A stretch of DNA of 64,000 nucleotides from Rhexocercosporidium sp. MPI-PUGE-AT-0058 (GCA_020746875.1 JAGTJL010000035.1:124001-188000); one strand, 5' to 3'; positions 9,513 through 21,121 are shown, numbered from the stretch's first letter. Notes: a model not told the origin generated them from the letters alone. Numbers and translations are program-made.

Positions 9513-11862
9513 TTATACTATCATCCCCCCCATGGTCTCCAACACCTCGTTGTCGCTCTCATTCATTGGAAAAATGCTGGTTTCTCCATCCCTAATCAGT
9601 AACATCTCGTCATCGCTTTCTTCAAATAGAAGGATACTTCTTTCTTCCCCATTTTCCAGATTGTCGTGATCACTATCTTCAAGCAACATTTCCTCCCGCC
9701 CGTCTCGCCAATTGTCCGACCAAACGTCGTCCAACAGCATTTCATCGGTATATTGCTCAATAGCACGCCTTTCCCAGTCTATCTCACAGTAGGCATTGTC
9801 ATCCCCTAGCAGTAAATCATCATCATCATCATCGTCCCAGAACAACATCTCCGCGTGGGAAAATCCTTGGCCAGCGCCAGTCTCCCACTTCAACCCTCCT
9901 CCGTCACTGGTTTCAAGAATGTCTTCGAAATCGTCTTCCGCTTCTTCCTCTCCTGCCCTTGCCTGTCGCCAAAGCCTCCTCTCAGCCGATTTGTCAAACA
10001 ACTTTCTCTGCATCATTTCCCATATGCGCAGTTGTACCACGGACGACAGTCTCTCCGTGGTGCCAACTTGTCCCAAGTCCTGACTATTTTGAAATTGCGA
10101 AACGTTCATGTTTGAGAGCTGGACAAGTTTTCGCCGCAAACTGGGCGTCTGAACAGTTCGAGGCAAGGATATCGATAGAGCATGAGTGACAGTAGGTAAG
10201 AGCCGACAGTTATCTGCCATTGACTGGGAACCAACTTGTTAGAATACTTGATGTGAAATGGGGATCAAGAAAGACTTACGTTCTTGAACCCGGGACTGAA
10301 CATGCTGGGGACTAGTGTGGATATGGATAATTGGGGGTGGTCTTTCATGTCAACATCCCGCACCCCTAGGTCTTGCCGGGAAATGGAGGCACCCATCAAT
10401 GCACCAAATGCAACTTCTGCAAGCCTAGATGGCGCAGAGGAGCCCATTGGCGAGGAGGACCACTCGAAATGCGGCCCAGTCAAGGAAGTATCATCTGGAC
10501 CTAACAAATTATTCGTATAAGAATTCGACAATGTGGATGCTTGTGAAAGAAAGAAGGATGAAGCGACGTCCGACGTTTGCGACAAGAGTGGCTCATCTTC
10601 ATCGAAGTCTTTGATACCAGTGTGACCCACGTCGTGATCCAAGAGCATGTCTTCAGCCCAGCCAGCGTCCGCTACATCATTGCTACCTGCATCATCTAGC
10701 CGTATTTTTTTCTGGACTGCTGCGTAGACATCGTTGGTGGACGTTGCCTTCATTTTCCGCCGATACCAACATAATTGAGAATCAACCTGGCCTTCTTTGG
10801 TTAGCACATGTAAGCACTCTAAATCGGCAAGAACTGAGGCAAGGAAATGAACGAAGACTTACGCCTACTGAGGCCTGTATCGAGAACCAACCTCGATTTT
10901 TCTGCCATGGTTGGGTACATGCTGTCTCGATGTGCAGCGGCCCAAGCATCCAAGACATCAACAGCCTTTTTCGAGATTTTCCTGCTGCTTTTCTGTGGTC
11001 TATCACTCACCTCGTAAGGCGTCGTTGATAAACCAGTGGGCGGGTCATTGCCACAGATCTTGGGGGCGGTTACGTTGGATAACAAGACATGAGTGAGAAG
11101 AGATTGATCATCAGACGAGTTAGAACCAAGTGTTCCAAAGCAACTTGCAACCTGACTGGGCAAACTCTTGAGCACCTCGACTACATGCTCGAGGTTTGGA
11201 CCATCCACTTTCCGGCTAGACCTGATTTCCACTGGCGTATCAAGCAGCATGTCATCAAATGTCTCATTTTCCCTGCTGAAAAATTCTGGCACTTGAACAA
11301 GAGGGCCTTTTGACATAAAGGTAAAATCAAATTGAACCTGTATCCTTTCGAGCTCGAAACATGGCACGCAATGCGGTGGCTTCACGTCTGTATCCCCAAT
11401 CCATGCTGCCAGCCCTCCTTCATAGGCTGGCGGCTTGATGCTGTTGTTCAGATGGATGGAGAGATGGGGAGTTTGTTCATTGGGGACGTCAAGTATCAAA
11501 TCAAGAGATGTTGAGAGTAGCAGCTGCTTCCAGGGCTGTGAATTGTTAGCAGTCTCCAGCGAAGGTTGGCGGAAACATACCTTTGCATCTTGAATCTGGC
11601 TACCCAAGCTTTCTAGCAATTGAGAGTAGTAAATTCTGTTCAATGGCTTACCGTTGAGCAGCACTTCAATGTCAATTCGGCAGCCTCGCCCCCGCGAGAC
11701 CCAGAGCTGTCTCGAAGTCACTGCTCGAAGAAAGGCATCGGTGTCCAGGTCGGCGATGCTCCTCGGGCCTTTAAAATCTGCAGCAGAGACTACGTCGAGC
11801 TGCAAAGCCTCGGTGGAGCTGGCCAAGCCGAGGCGGCCCAACTCTAGAACTTTCAAAGACAT
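9513..11862 (-). CDS. Homeodomain-like regulator with repeated acidic MLL motifs
   Basis: Exons 11862-11581, 11535-10863, 10791-10280 and 10223-9513; 725 aa. Intron 11536-11580 is 45 bp, has no stop and is a multiple of three, so its removal is judged from its clean GTATGT, GCTAAC and CACAG signals. Residues of roughly 290-340 read KAVDVLDAWAAAHRDS, MYPTMAEKSRLVLDTGLS, then RRQVDSQLCWYRRKMK across an intron, resembling a TALE-type homeodomain. The third helix is unusual: the near-invariant WFxN is WYRR. The rest is acidic, with at least six copies of a [DE]-[DE]-M-L-[LF] motif and a run of seven Asp (9817-9837) followed by LLL. That composition fits a transcription activation region. A DNA-binding or regulatory role in the nucleus is inference; no named orthologue is recognised. 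Confidence 0.6.
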
Positions 11863-12782
11863 GGCAGCATCATGTGTCAAGCCCTCGTCCTGCTAGCCTT
11901 GCTGTTGTGCGACGCCATTTGCAGGTTCAGGAAACAAGTTGTGTAAGTCGAAGGGTTAGTTGGTATAGCAGTGCGTTGAGTCCTAATAGACTTCTCCTGG
12001 TGACGAGTGAGCTGATGGAGCTTGGGTTGAGGGTTGTAGATGGAGGTGTTGAGGAGAGGAGAGGAGAAAAGAGGAGAGGACAAAGAGGACGAGGCTCGCA
12101 AGTCGCCAACCTAGTCTTGGTCGAGCCCACTCCAACCCCACCCCCACTCCACCAGCCCCATCGCAGTCGATGCACGGAACCGCAATATCATTCCGCCGCC
12201 CATGGCGCGAGGATATTCCTTCTTCCTTCCTCCCTCCCATCTGACGGGACGGGTTTACCTTACTCCGTCCGTACAGTAACAGTAAGGAGTAGGTACGAAT
12301 AATGTACGAGTACGAGTACAGCAGGATGGGATACGCTTTCTGCCACCCCCGACCGCCCAGCCCGGCGATTAGACTGTCCCTGCAGCTTTATATCGGTTCT
12401 CCTCTCCCTGCGACTGGCCGATGACGAAACTCGACCGCTGCCGATGACCCGAGAAGAATGGATTAGAAGTACGAAGTAATTACTTGGCTTCCAAGTCCCA
12501 TTCAAGCCCACATACGACCGCGACCACGCCAGATATTGCTCAAGACGCCCTTGCCTCTCCTTGCCTTTATATACTTCGAGACCCGCCGGTGACCTTCCTT
12601 TCGCCTCTCCCCATCATGGCGCTGAGCAATGTTGGCTCCCTCGTGCTCAATCTCCTCATCTTCATAACGACTCTGGTCAACTTCAGCTACGCCCTCACCT
12701 CTCTCGAACCTCTCCTGATCCTGGGTCTCTACGCCATCTCCAAGATCTTTGTTACTGCGCCGGAAGAGGGCATATTTGCAAA
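11863..12782. promoter_or_regulatory. Divergent promoter between the homeodomain-like gene and the TDT transporter
   Basis: The two genes are transcribed away from each other from this 920-bp stretch. On the plus strand a TATA-like tttatata lies at 12566-12573, 43 bp before a first ATG at 12616. That ATG opens a short upstream frame, listed separately. The part at 12240-12320 contains several GTAC/GAGTAC repeats and an imperfect inverted repeat (ccttactcc with ggagtagg). Confidence 0.5.
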
Positions 12783-12816
12783 ATGCCAGCACCAACATCT
12801 TTACCAGGACGGCTGA
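12616..12816 (+). CDS. Possible hydrophobic upstream ORF overlapping the transporter start
   Basis: 66 codons beginning MALSNVGSLVLNLLIF, ending 34 bases inside the transporter's first exon in another frame. Its ATG is the first after a TATA-like element and has A at -3 and G at +4. The product is strongly hydrophobic for about 50 residues. It could be a translated upstream frame that limits transporter expression, or a small membrane peptide. I found no splice that joins it in frame with the transporter. Confidence 0.35.
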   Translation: MALSNVGSLVLNLLIFITTLVNFSYALTSLEPLLILGLYAISKIFVTAPEEGIFAKCQHQHLYQDG

Positions 12817-14720
12817 ATCCAGAACCTGCCGAGAATGGCTACCAAGCTCCTCGAACACCAGAAGAAGGACCCACGTTCTTTAGCGATCTCGATGTGGTAG
12901 ACAGTGGAGCAGAAAAGAAAGTGAGTAGAGGAGAGAGAAGAAGAAGGACTGGATACAATGGAAGAGACGATGTGCTAGACGGAGAGAGATCCAGTCCTGG
13001 AATCGAAACCAGTCCGCAGACCAGCAATGGCACCGACGAAGACGAAGCAGTCAATGATGATATCGAAGCTGGCACTGGAGGATGGGGGAAGGTTGGGTTT
13101 CGTGACAGGATTGCATGTTATACTTGGACCTGGTTTACAATGAATATGGCTACGGGTAGGTTGATTGCTCGGAATTGGTTTCGTGCTGCTGTTGTACTCG
13201 GAGATCTGCTTTCCAATCGAGCCTTTCCTTGTCCCCCCATACCATATGAGAAGTCTTACTAACTCTACTGTCTTGATAGGTGGAATTGCAAATGTAATCA
13301 ATGGCAGTAAGACAATCCAAAATGTATCTCGAAAGTTCATCTTAAGAATTTCTAGTTCCATACAAGTCGGAATGGTTACGGATCATAGGCGTGATACTAT
13401 TTCTGTCCAATCTGGCCCTATTTCTGATGAATTGCATCTTCATTACTATGAAATTCAGAATGCGCCCAGGATCTTTTAAAGAATCTTTCATTAGTCCGTC
13501 TGAATCGTTGTTCACTCCTGCTTTTGTAAGTTCATCCTACCAACCCTTTCAGACTTTTGCTAATTGGACCTAGGTGGTCTCGTGAGTATTAATATTTGTC
13601 TTTACACCACTACAATCCTGATATTCTGTAGACTTGGTACCATCTTGATCAATATGTGTCAATACGGCATTCCATACACTGGTCCATGGTTTCAGACCGT
13701 CATGCAAGTCTGTTTCTGGGCATACGTCTCATTAAGCGTCATCGCAAGCTCGGGCATCTATCTGATTATTTGGTCAACCCAGTCCGTTCCTCCTGCCTCT
13801 TCACAATCACACGTACTAACATGCCCCAAGATCGTTTCCTATCCATACGATGACACCCATCTGGATTTTCCCTGCGTACCCTCTCCTCCTTGCCGCTCCA
13901 TTCGCAGCGAACTTGATCGCCGCCCTCCCTGATGCCCTCGCGGCAACCCGAATAAATGCGATTGCCATTGCTTTTGGCGCGGTTTGCATGCAGGGAATTG
14001 GTTTTATGGTCAGCTTAATGATCTATTCAGCCTTCATCTATCGTCTCATGACGCAGAAACTGCCACGGGAGACCACAAGACCAGGAATGGTAAGCATGGA
14101 CCAACATCTATATTAATTGAAATCGCAATTGGCTAACATACCACAAAAAGTTCGTCTCTGTGGGTCCATCTGGCTTCACAGTCGCTGGTCTCGTCCTGCT
14201 AGGTAACACAGGCATCTCGAAAATCTCACCGAACGAGCATTTCGGAAACGAAAATGCAGAGTTCATCCTCAAACTCATCTCCCTACTCGTAGGCATTTGG
14301 CTGTGGGGACTATGTCTCTGGTTCTTCCTCGTCAGTGTTGGTGCACACTGGCAGATCCTCAAGCCTAGCCATAATCATCTGATCCATTTCGACATCACTT
14401 GGTGAATTTCCATTCCTCCCTGTTACATTAGTAATTCTTACTGATATTCATCTAGGTTCTCATTCGTCTTCCCCAACACCGCTCTCGTGACTGCAACCTT
14501 CACAGTAGCCAACTCGCTTGACTCCCGAGCGTTGCGGATCTTCGGGACAGTCCTGGCGGTGCTACTGATTATGATGTGGATCTTTGTGTTTGGAATGATG
14601 ATTCGTGCCATTCATCTCAAGCGGATCCTTTGGCCTGAGCGGGTCGATGGCGCGGAGAAAACTAGGAGGACGTGGGCGAGACATGTAGAGGAGGCAAAGA
14701 AGCACCATGGAAGGGCTTAA
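12783..14720 (+). CDS. TDT-family transporter (malate/sulfite-efflux, SLAC1/TehA-like)
   Basis: Eight exons: 12783-13155, 13280-13306, 13356-13525, 13574-13581, 13632-13781, 13831-14089, 14151-14401, 14456-14720; 500 aa. An acidic, Ser-rich cytosolic N-terminus (about 105 residues) precedes the family opening RIACYTWTWFTMNMATGGIANV. Hydrophobic segments follow: GVILFLSNLALFLMN, YVSLSVIASSGIYLIIWST, MTPIWIFPAYPLLLAAPFAA, FVSVGPSGFTVAGLVLLG and WGLCLWFFLVSVGAHW. These are landmarks of the tellurite-resistance/dicarboxylate transporter family (yeast Ssu1, fission-yeast Mae1), about ten membrane spans. Members export sulfite or move malate or other small anions across the plasma membrane; the substrate here cannot be read from sequence. 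Exon 4 is only 8 nt. The intron at 13782-13830 has a GTCCGT donor and is the least certain join. Confidence 0.85.
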
Positions 14721-15306
14721 GTGTGTCCTGAACACACAATTCAAAACTCTGGTGGCTTTCATCTACACTGATAGCATTTTGCCTTGATCCGTGCTGGTTA
14801 TGCAGTACAGAATGTGGTCAGAAGCCGAGTATCAGAATCTATACTCGCATTCCCACACACAGTCCTGCTTTTGAGCTTTCCACGCTTGATGATGCTCATG
14901 CCTTCATTGTTCTTTTGCTCCTGCTATATATTTACGATTGTTTTTGCTGCTCTCGTAACACGTCCATCTCCTCAGTCATGTCTGGTCCTGCTCCCCCTTA
15001 CAGTCTAGGAGCCAACTCCACTCCACCCCCTCGACTCACAATCCACACAACTTACACCTACGCCCCAGCAACTCATCTAGCCTCACACCCTCAAAACCCA
15101 CCCTTGTCATCAACCATCACGAATACAAGTACAACCCCCTTCCCCCTCCCAATTTTCACGAATTTCCGCTCTCAAAACCCCTCAACAGCCTTGTTCTTCC
15201 ACTCGACAGCCTCACACTCAACACGCTAGTCAACATTCAGACAGCCAAGCTCGCCCTTCCTGCAAGCCACTCGCCCTCACCCCACGTCCTCAGAAGCACG
15301 ACAGCC
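14721..15306. other. Intergenic region
   Basis: A C-rich tract from about 14990 to 15300 leads into the small C2H2 gene and is probably its promoter and leader. No other gene is seen. Confidence 0.45.
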
Positions 15307-16169
15307 ATGTCTGCATACAGCCACAATCAGGACTGGACCAAAGAGATGATGAGTGGGGAGGAATTGCCTGCTTTCAGTGGTCCGCTTGATCCCGATTTGG
15401 GATTTGAGGGCGCTGGAGCTGGGTAAGTTTTTTTTTTGACTTCGCTGACGACCTCATTGGTTGCCGGTGTCAGCCGCCTTCTCCAGCAGTCACCAAGGTC
15501 CCGCCCCTGCCCAGGGACTACCCGTTTATCGTACCAGACAATGGGTTTGGCTCATCTTCTGCCAACATCGGCTCCCTTTGTATTCCACAGAGTCAACTCC
15601 ATGAGCCATGGAAATATGGAGTAGGCAACGCCATGGGTACGGGGATGGGCATGGGCATGGACATGGATATGCGTTTCGGCCAGTTCTCAACCTTGCCCAA
15701 CGTTCTAGCTCCCTACCTTCCAGTTGATGGACACCCGGATCCCGCTATCGACCACGGCTTCCAAGCCTTGCAGGAGACAAATCTCCCCGATATGCCCTAC
15801 CATGGATCCTTTGGACCTGTTCATGAGGCTCCTCCTCTCTTGCCAGGATACTTCGCCCAGCCAGCCATGCCAATCCCACCTTTCGGGGTTCTGACCGTCC
15901 CCACTACCAACACAGCCATGCAATTTCATCCCGCGACTGCGGTCCAAGGACCATTCATCTGCACCCAATCCGGCTGCTCCGTAACCTTCAAGCGCGACAC
16001 CGATCGATTCCGCCACGAGGCTGGAGTCCACGGAATCAACCGCCCAATGTACCTCCGCCAAATCCACGGCTGCAGCAAGAGTCAGGGCGCGGGGTATACC
16101 CGTAAGGATAAGCTTGTTGAGCACATGTGGAAGAAGCATGGTAATCTGGGGTTTGTGAAGCGGACTTAA
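15307..16169 (+). CDS. Small C2H2-type zinc finger protein
   Basis: Exon 1 15307-15422 starts MSAYSHNQDWTKEMMSGEE. Exon 2 most likely starts at 15515 (DYPFIVPDNG), which keeps frame; the nearer CAG at 15472 does not. 256 aa. A Gly/Met-rich tract (MGTGMGMGMDMDM) and a proline-rich middle precede the finger region near the C-terminus. That region reads FICTQSGCSVTFKRDTDRFRH, then CSKSQGAGYTRKDKLVEHMWKKHG. The Cys and His spacing fits one divergent and one better C2H2 finger of the kind common in Pezizomycotina proteins. Nucleic-acid binding is likely; target and role are unknown. The intron contains a run of ten T directly after its donor. Confidence 0.7.
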
Positions 16170-17360
16170 GGGTTTAGGCAGAGGGATGGAGAGATTGGGT
16201 GGGTATGAGGGTATGAATGGGTCTGGTATATGCCGTATATTTCTCTCGAGAAATTCCAAGTAACCACTGGGGACTTTGAAGACCTACAGCCGTGCACGGT
16301 ATTTTATCAGAATGATATAGTTTTGAAACTTCCATTTCTGCTGTATGCTGTCTCTGTGAAGATCTTTGACCCTCCATAGTAAGTAGTCTGATGATCTGCG
16401 ATGTTTCGCTTACGAGATAGGGGCAAACAAGCGAGTCATCTCCGCAACGGCGATGATGTATTCACGATGCAGTATTGTAATGACAACTCCCCATGTTCGA
16501 GAAAAAAAATATATCTGCAGGTGCGCTGATGTATTTATTCGTGCAATGAGCTTCTTATCTTATAATCTTACTCTGTTAAACAGGGAACCACATTTCCCTA
16601 GCATTAATGCTCGCAAAATTTCTAGCTAGCCGATCTCATTGCTCAGCTTGAAGAGATATGCGAGGTTCTTCGGTATCCTAGACTATGCTGTAGGACTCGA
16701 GAGATATGTTACTCAGGCGAAGTCGTCTGGGTACCATTTTCTCCGGCCCGAAATGATGCACAGGAGTGATTTGGAAGCGAGTGCGGCGATAAACTAATAT
16801 CTGACGCATAAGTAGCGAATATTTCCACCGTTGTTGTAGGCGCAAGCATTAAAATGAGACAAACGATAAAGAACAATATTAACTGTATCCTTCAGTCTGT
16901 ATTCAGGTACGTACGGACTACTTAAGTAAAATTGACATCAACTCGAACACGCGTTTCTGGGGTTTCTAAAAGTCTACATACCCTACTCTGATCTGCTACG
17001 ATGCATTCGTTCTCGAAGCTGTAATTGTAGACCCACCTACAAGTATCGGGACTGTCACTAAGGCTCTCATTGTTAGCAAGCAAACTTCTTTTGGGAAGAG
17101 AAAGAAGCATTCTTACCACATGTGCAAGAGCTCTGTGCCTTTATTGGTCAGGAAGACGGGTTGACGATGACCAGGAGAGGATTATGAGATGGATAGAGCA
17201 TAGATCTATAGATATCTTGTATAGCGTCAAGGTCGTGTATACTCTCCACCTTCGAGTAAGATAATGGTGAGATATTGTGGAACGTTTTGATCTACGCTGA
17301 CGATAAACAAAATGACCAACCGCTGTTGATCTCTCCACTACCCTCACACATGGATGTGAT
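16170..17360. other. Intergenic region (1.2 kb)
   Basis: The convergent 3' flanks of the C2H2 gene and the glycosyltransferase gene. AT-rich in places; no gene or repeat recognised. Confidence 0.5.
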
Positions 17361-18678
17361 CTAAGCCTCTAGAAGCCCTTTCTTGATGACAAGTTCCGGC
17401 TTCTCAGCATTGACATAGTGGATGCTTTCGCGAGTCTGCTCAAGATGCACACTTCCGTACCTGAGTAACTCTGCAAATGTTCCTGGTCCCATGTCCTTTC
17501 CTTCATTTTCCTTTTGATCCCAAAGCATGCCAAGGGCAGGACTTTTTGTCAAGTTCTTGCCGTGAGTGATCTTCTGCATGCTGGACTTGGTGAGCATTCT
17601 CCACACGCTCTTGTACGCCAGCTTGTAATCTTCCGAGTCCTGATCTGCATCTGGATCACACTTCGTAGCCAATGCGTCGAACAAGTTCTGTCCCGAGAAA
17701 CCCACTACTGTCTCGGCCCCCCAGTCCTCATTCAATGCATCAAAGAGCAGAATCTTCTCAGCTACGTAGTCTCTTCCATTGAAACCATCTGGCTCTTCGA
17801 GTGCGCAAAGTCTCATCCAAGCCAAGACCTGGGCAATATACCCCGCGACGAATTGAGGCTCGACTTTGAACTCCCACTTGAACCCATTGGCCTCCGCATC
17901 TTCAAATTTGATGCTTGTACCGATTGCTGCTAGTGGATGCTGGATGATGTTGGCGGAGCTGGTTTGGCCTTCCCACATGTGAATGAAGATGTCGTGCCTA
18001 CTGTGGTTAGTTTCTGGATGATGACTAGATTTGGTATGTGACCCACCAACGCTTGATAAATGGGTCGCCTTTTCTGCTTGCCACGAAATGATTTGCCATG
18101 ACAGTTGTGTACATGAGTGGCACGGATACTTGAAATGGCGACGATGGATCCACTAGCCTGTAATTGGTAAGTTATCGATATCACGAGCGAGAGGGAGAGG
18201 CAGCGTGAACCTACTGATTCCAGCAAATCCGGTCCAGATCTCTGATGAGAATGATTCCCGTGTCCATCCAGACTCCTCCATAAAGGTACAGACAAGCTCC
18301 CCGGAGGAAATCGGCGCTGTGAGGTCCCGTGTACGGACCATCCATAGAGCCTTTGACAAAAGATTCCGGGAGGCTGATCTGTGTAGACTCTGCCCACTTC
18401 AATGCATTGTTCGCTGACCCTGGAACATTGTCAAGAACACGAACCGTCCACGAAGGGCCGCACAATCGAATCCAATTAAAGATGTTACGCTGGCACCAGG
18501 AGGGCATGGAGCTGATGCCTGAATGCCAGAAAGTCCATACGTTCTTTTCTGAGTCACCTTCGATTGGAACATGTTTGGTCAAGGAGCCGAGTATCTCGTC
18601 ATCCGATCGAGTGTCTTTGGAATTGACGTATTGAACTTCGTCGCTGAATTCTTTAGGAACCGTGAATTGGGGAGACAT
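17361..18678 (-). CDS. Capsular-polysaccharide-synthesis-type glycosyltransferase
   Basis: Exons 18678-18215, 18157-18047 and 17997-17361; introns 57 and 49 bp; 403 aa. The core reads VWTFWHSGISSMPSWCQRNI, VRVLDN, HSADFLRGACLYLYGGVW and MDTGIILIRDLD. These are the landmarks of the Caps_synth/GT32-like family, with a DxD-like MDTG in the sugar-nucleotide site. Such proteins transfer sugars, usually in the secretory pathway or cytoplasm. No signal peptide or membrane segment is seen here. The start MSPQFTVPKEF at 18678 is preferred over an ATG at 18723, because a TATATAA box at 18733-18739 lies only 10 bp from the earlier ATG. Acceptor and product are unknown. Confidence 0.8.
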
Positions 18679-19269
18679 CCTGTGAGTTGTGACATGGATC
18701 TGTAAAGAGATTGTTATTGACATTTAGTGTGGTTTATATACCTCATTGACTCGTACACGAAGGGTAAGTACCAAGAAATTAACTTTCGCTTCTCGCTTCT
18801 GGATCATTCATTTCCAGATTGGAACTGTGGAAGTGGAATACATCCACCTTTCTAACGTTCAATAACTGGACCCGAATTATGCAGAATGGTGGCCTGAGCC
18901 TGCCCCATCTGCAATCCACTACGTGAAAGCCTGCAATTCGCGACATTGCGAAACAAGGTCATTCATTGGATGACCAGGTAACGGGCCCCTCAATCCTTGG
19001 TGCTGACCAAATTGACCCAAGCCATACCAAGGTATGCTTGGATGCTCTCGGCTCCGCTACTGCTTACAGCTGCTGTTTCTCTTCTCGATGCAAAGGACCT
19101 TCTTTTCCTAACGCGGTCAACGTGGTTTGGGACCTTTAAGTCTCGGAAACGGTATTACCCTAACAAAAAGAGAATGTAAGGCAAGAGTCAAGTCTGCCTT
19201 CCCCGCTTATTCAATGTCAAATTTCGTTTGTAAGCGTTGATATCAAAGCAAACCACTAGGGGAATGCGC
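18679..19269. other. Intergenic region with glycosyltransferase TATA box
   Basis: A minus-strand TATATAA lies at 18733-18739, about 55 bp upstream of the glycosyltransferase ATG at 18678. The rest shows no gene. Confidence 0.5.
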
Positions 19270-21121
19270 TTACCGCCCCGTTTGTTCTCTATATTTGTAA
19301 GGCTTCCACCAGATCTTTCTACTAGCTGTGGAGTGGTCATCCGTCTCGTCTTCATACAGAACTGTGAACATTATGTGCTGCCCTATTGGTTGGAAGTAAA
19401 CCATATCTCCAGGTAAGGTGGTTGCCGGAACGATCACGACGCCGCCTGTGACCAACGTTGCGAAAACTCTGCCGAACCCTGGACTTTGATCGAAACCATT
19501 GATTCGGAGGGCTTGATCTGTAAGAAAGTCGTCCAACAATCGAGTATCCTTGTTAATCGTACTGTAATTGCCTGGGCGAATCTTCTGTGAATACATGTCC
19601 TCGGCATTTCGCCAAAAGGTCTTTTACGCAACACTTTCTAGAATCTGGTCTTGAAGGCCCGGCAAGGCGGAAAAGCAATGTCTCCAAGCTTTTGTTGCCA
19701 GAACGAATAAATTTTGGCGTAAAAATCTGCTCTTTCAACTGCCTGTTTGATTCTATCATTCAGATTCCAAATCCATGTCGACATCAGGCATGAGAGGGAC
19801 TTGAAAGTGCCAAGTCCGGAACCGTTTAGGAAATCCTGGTGCGAGATACTAAATCCTATCGTTTTTACTTCACCCGTGCTCCATCCTTTATAAAGAAGAA
19901 CAAGGCAGCTCTCGACAAATAAAGCTGGACGTCGGATATCAGGCACGGCAGGGGGGAACATTTGGGGCAAAGATATCATGCCTCGGAATGGTGGTAGGTG
20001 GTGACAGCTGCCCAAGGACCAATCTGGAACCCAGGATGGCAAGTCCCCTCTGCGAAGAGATGGCGTTCGAACCTTTGAATGGAATAGCACCTGATTGCTT
20101 CTTGTTGAATTGATGATGTAGATAGTTGCCTCAGCAAATACCTGAGCAACACTTTTGCTGTAGTCCACCTCAGGCACGGGTGCCCGAATGAACTCATTGA
20201 CAGCATGGTGAAGTCCAGAAACTGCAAAATGACCATAGACCATGTCGCGGGGATATGTGACTCCAGATCCGCGGCGAGCCAGAAGAATACAAAGTAGTGG
20301 CTCTGGCTCTTCATCACTGAAGAGACTGAGAATGTACTTTAACCTGGCATCTCTCATTTGCAAGAGTAACAAAAACGAGGGGCTCATGACTCCTGCCAAG
20401 TCTTCGTTCTGATCCTTCTTGCTGTTAAGAATTATCCGATGGTCTTGGCCAAGTAAGACGGTGCAAAAGATATCCCACTTCAGTCTCTGTCTTCCGCACT
20501 GTACCCAGACTTCCTTCGATAGCACCAGTTCCTGGTACGTCCATACACGGCCAAACAAGCCCTTGATAATATATGCAAAGCTGCCATATCATGAATAGTC
20601 TTCTCTGTAAAGATGTCATCGTTGTAGGCTCCGTGTATCCGCCAATGATGAAGTCTCTCCAACACGAAACTACTCAGGTCGGTTGATTGGCCCAAATAGA
20701 CGACAGTTCTCTGTGCAAGAGAGAAGATGTCCCGCATATGCTTAATCTGGTGGTTCCGCTCCCGAATATTACTCTGGTCGATACATATAGCGTCTGCCCA
20801 CAGGTGAAGAGGCTTGCAGGAATCTCGCAAGTCATCTAACGCAGCTGCAAGATTGGCAGTGATTCGAAACGGATGCGAGCCGACAGAAATTAGTCGAGGG
20901 TTTTCTGGTGAGCCCCAAACGCAGGACAAAGCAGTATATTGCTCATATATATTGTCATTACATTCGGTGATTGAGGTATGGATTAGGCTGCAGCGTATGG
21001 GATCGCCTGGTTCGCCTGGCTCGAGGAGAAGGAGGCGGATACTGTCGGACTCGGCGAGTGAATCGTAAGTGAACGATTTCGAACTCATGGTGACTTGAAC
21101 GGTTTCTATGATAGAACCCAT
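19270..21121 (-). pseudogene. Heterokaryon incompatibility (HET) domain gene, frame broken
   Basis: The HET domain is clear: IYEQYTALSCVWGSPENP, FRITANLAAALDDLR, LHLWADAICIDQSN, RNHQIKHMRDIFSLAQRTVVYLG, then RVWTYQELVLSKEV. HET proteins trigger self/non-self recognition and cell death after hyphal fusion. The frame breaks at least twice. Near 20556, ILSRA and FGRVWTYQE are in different frames, as if one base were lost from an expected TGG. Near 19635-19655 the frame ends in a stop (FKTRF then TAG), and the family-like continuation TFWRNAEDMYSQK is in another frame with a further TAA before it. A C-terminal piece (GFGRVFATLVTGGVVIVPA) runs to 19270. Likely starts are ATG 21121 or 21088. I read it as a pseudogene; the first lesion alone could be a sequencing error. 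Confidence 0.75.

Noticed and set aside
9796..10189. Long plus-strand frames rich in Ser opposite the homeodomain-like gene
   Set aside because: Mirror frames of the acidic minus-strand coding sequence; the Ser runs are the complement of Asp/Glu codons.
12839..13361. Minus-strand frames of 78 and 128 codons across the transporter's first exons
   Set aside because: Shadows of the well-supported plus-strand transporter.
15436..15624. Plus-strand frame after the poly-T in the small C2H2 gene
   Set aside because: It runs to a stop in the wrong frame; the zinc-finger frame needs the acceptor at 15514.
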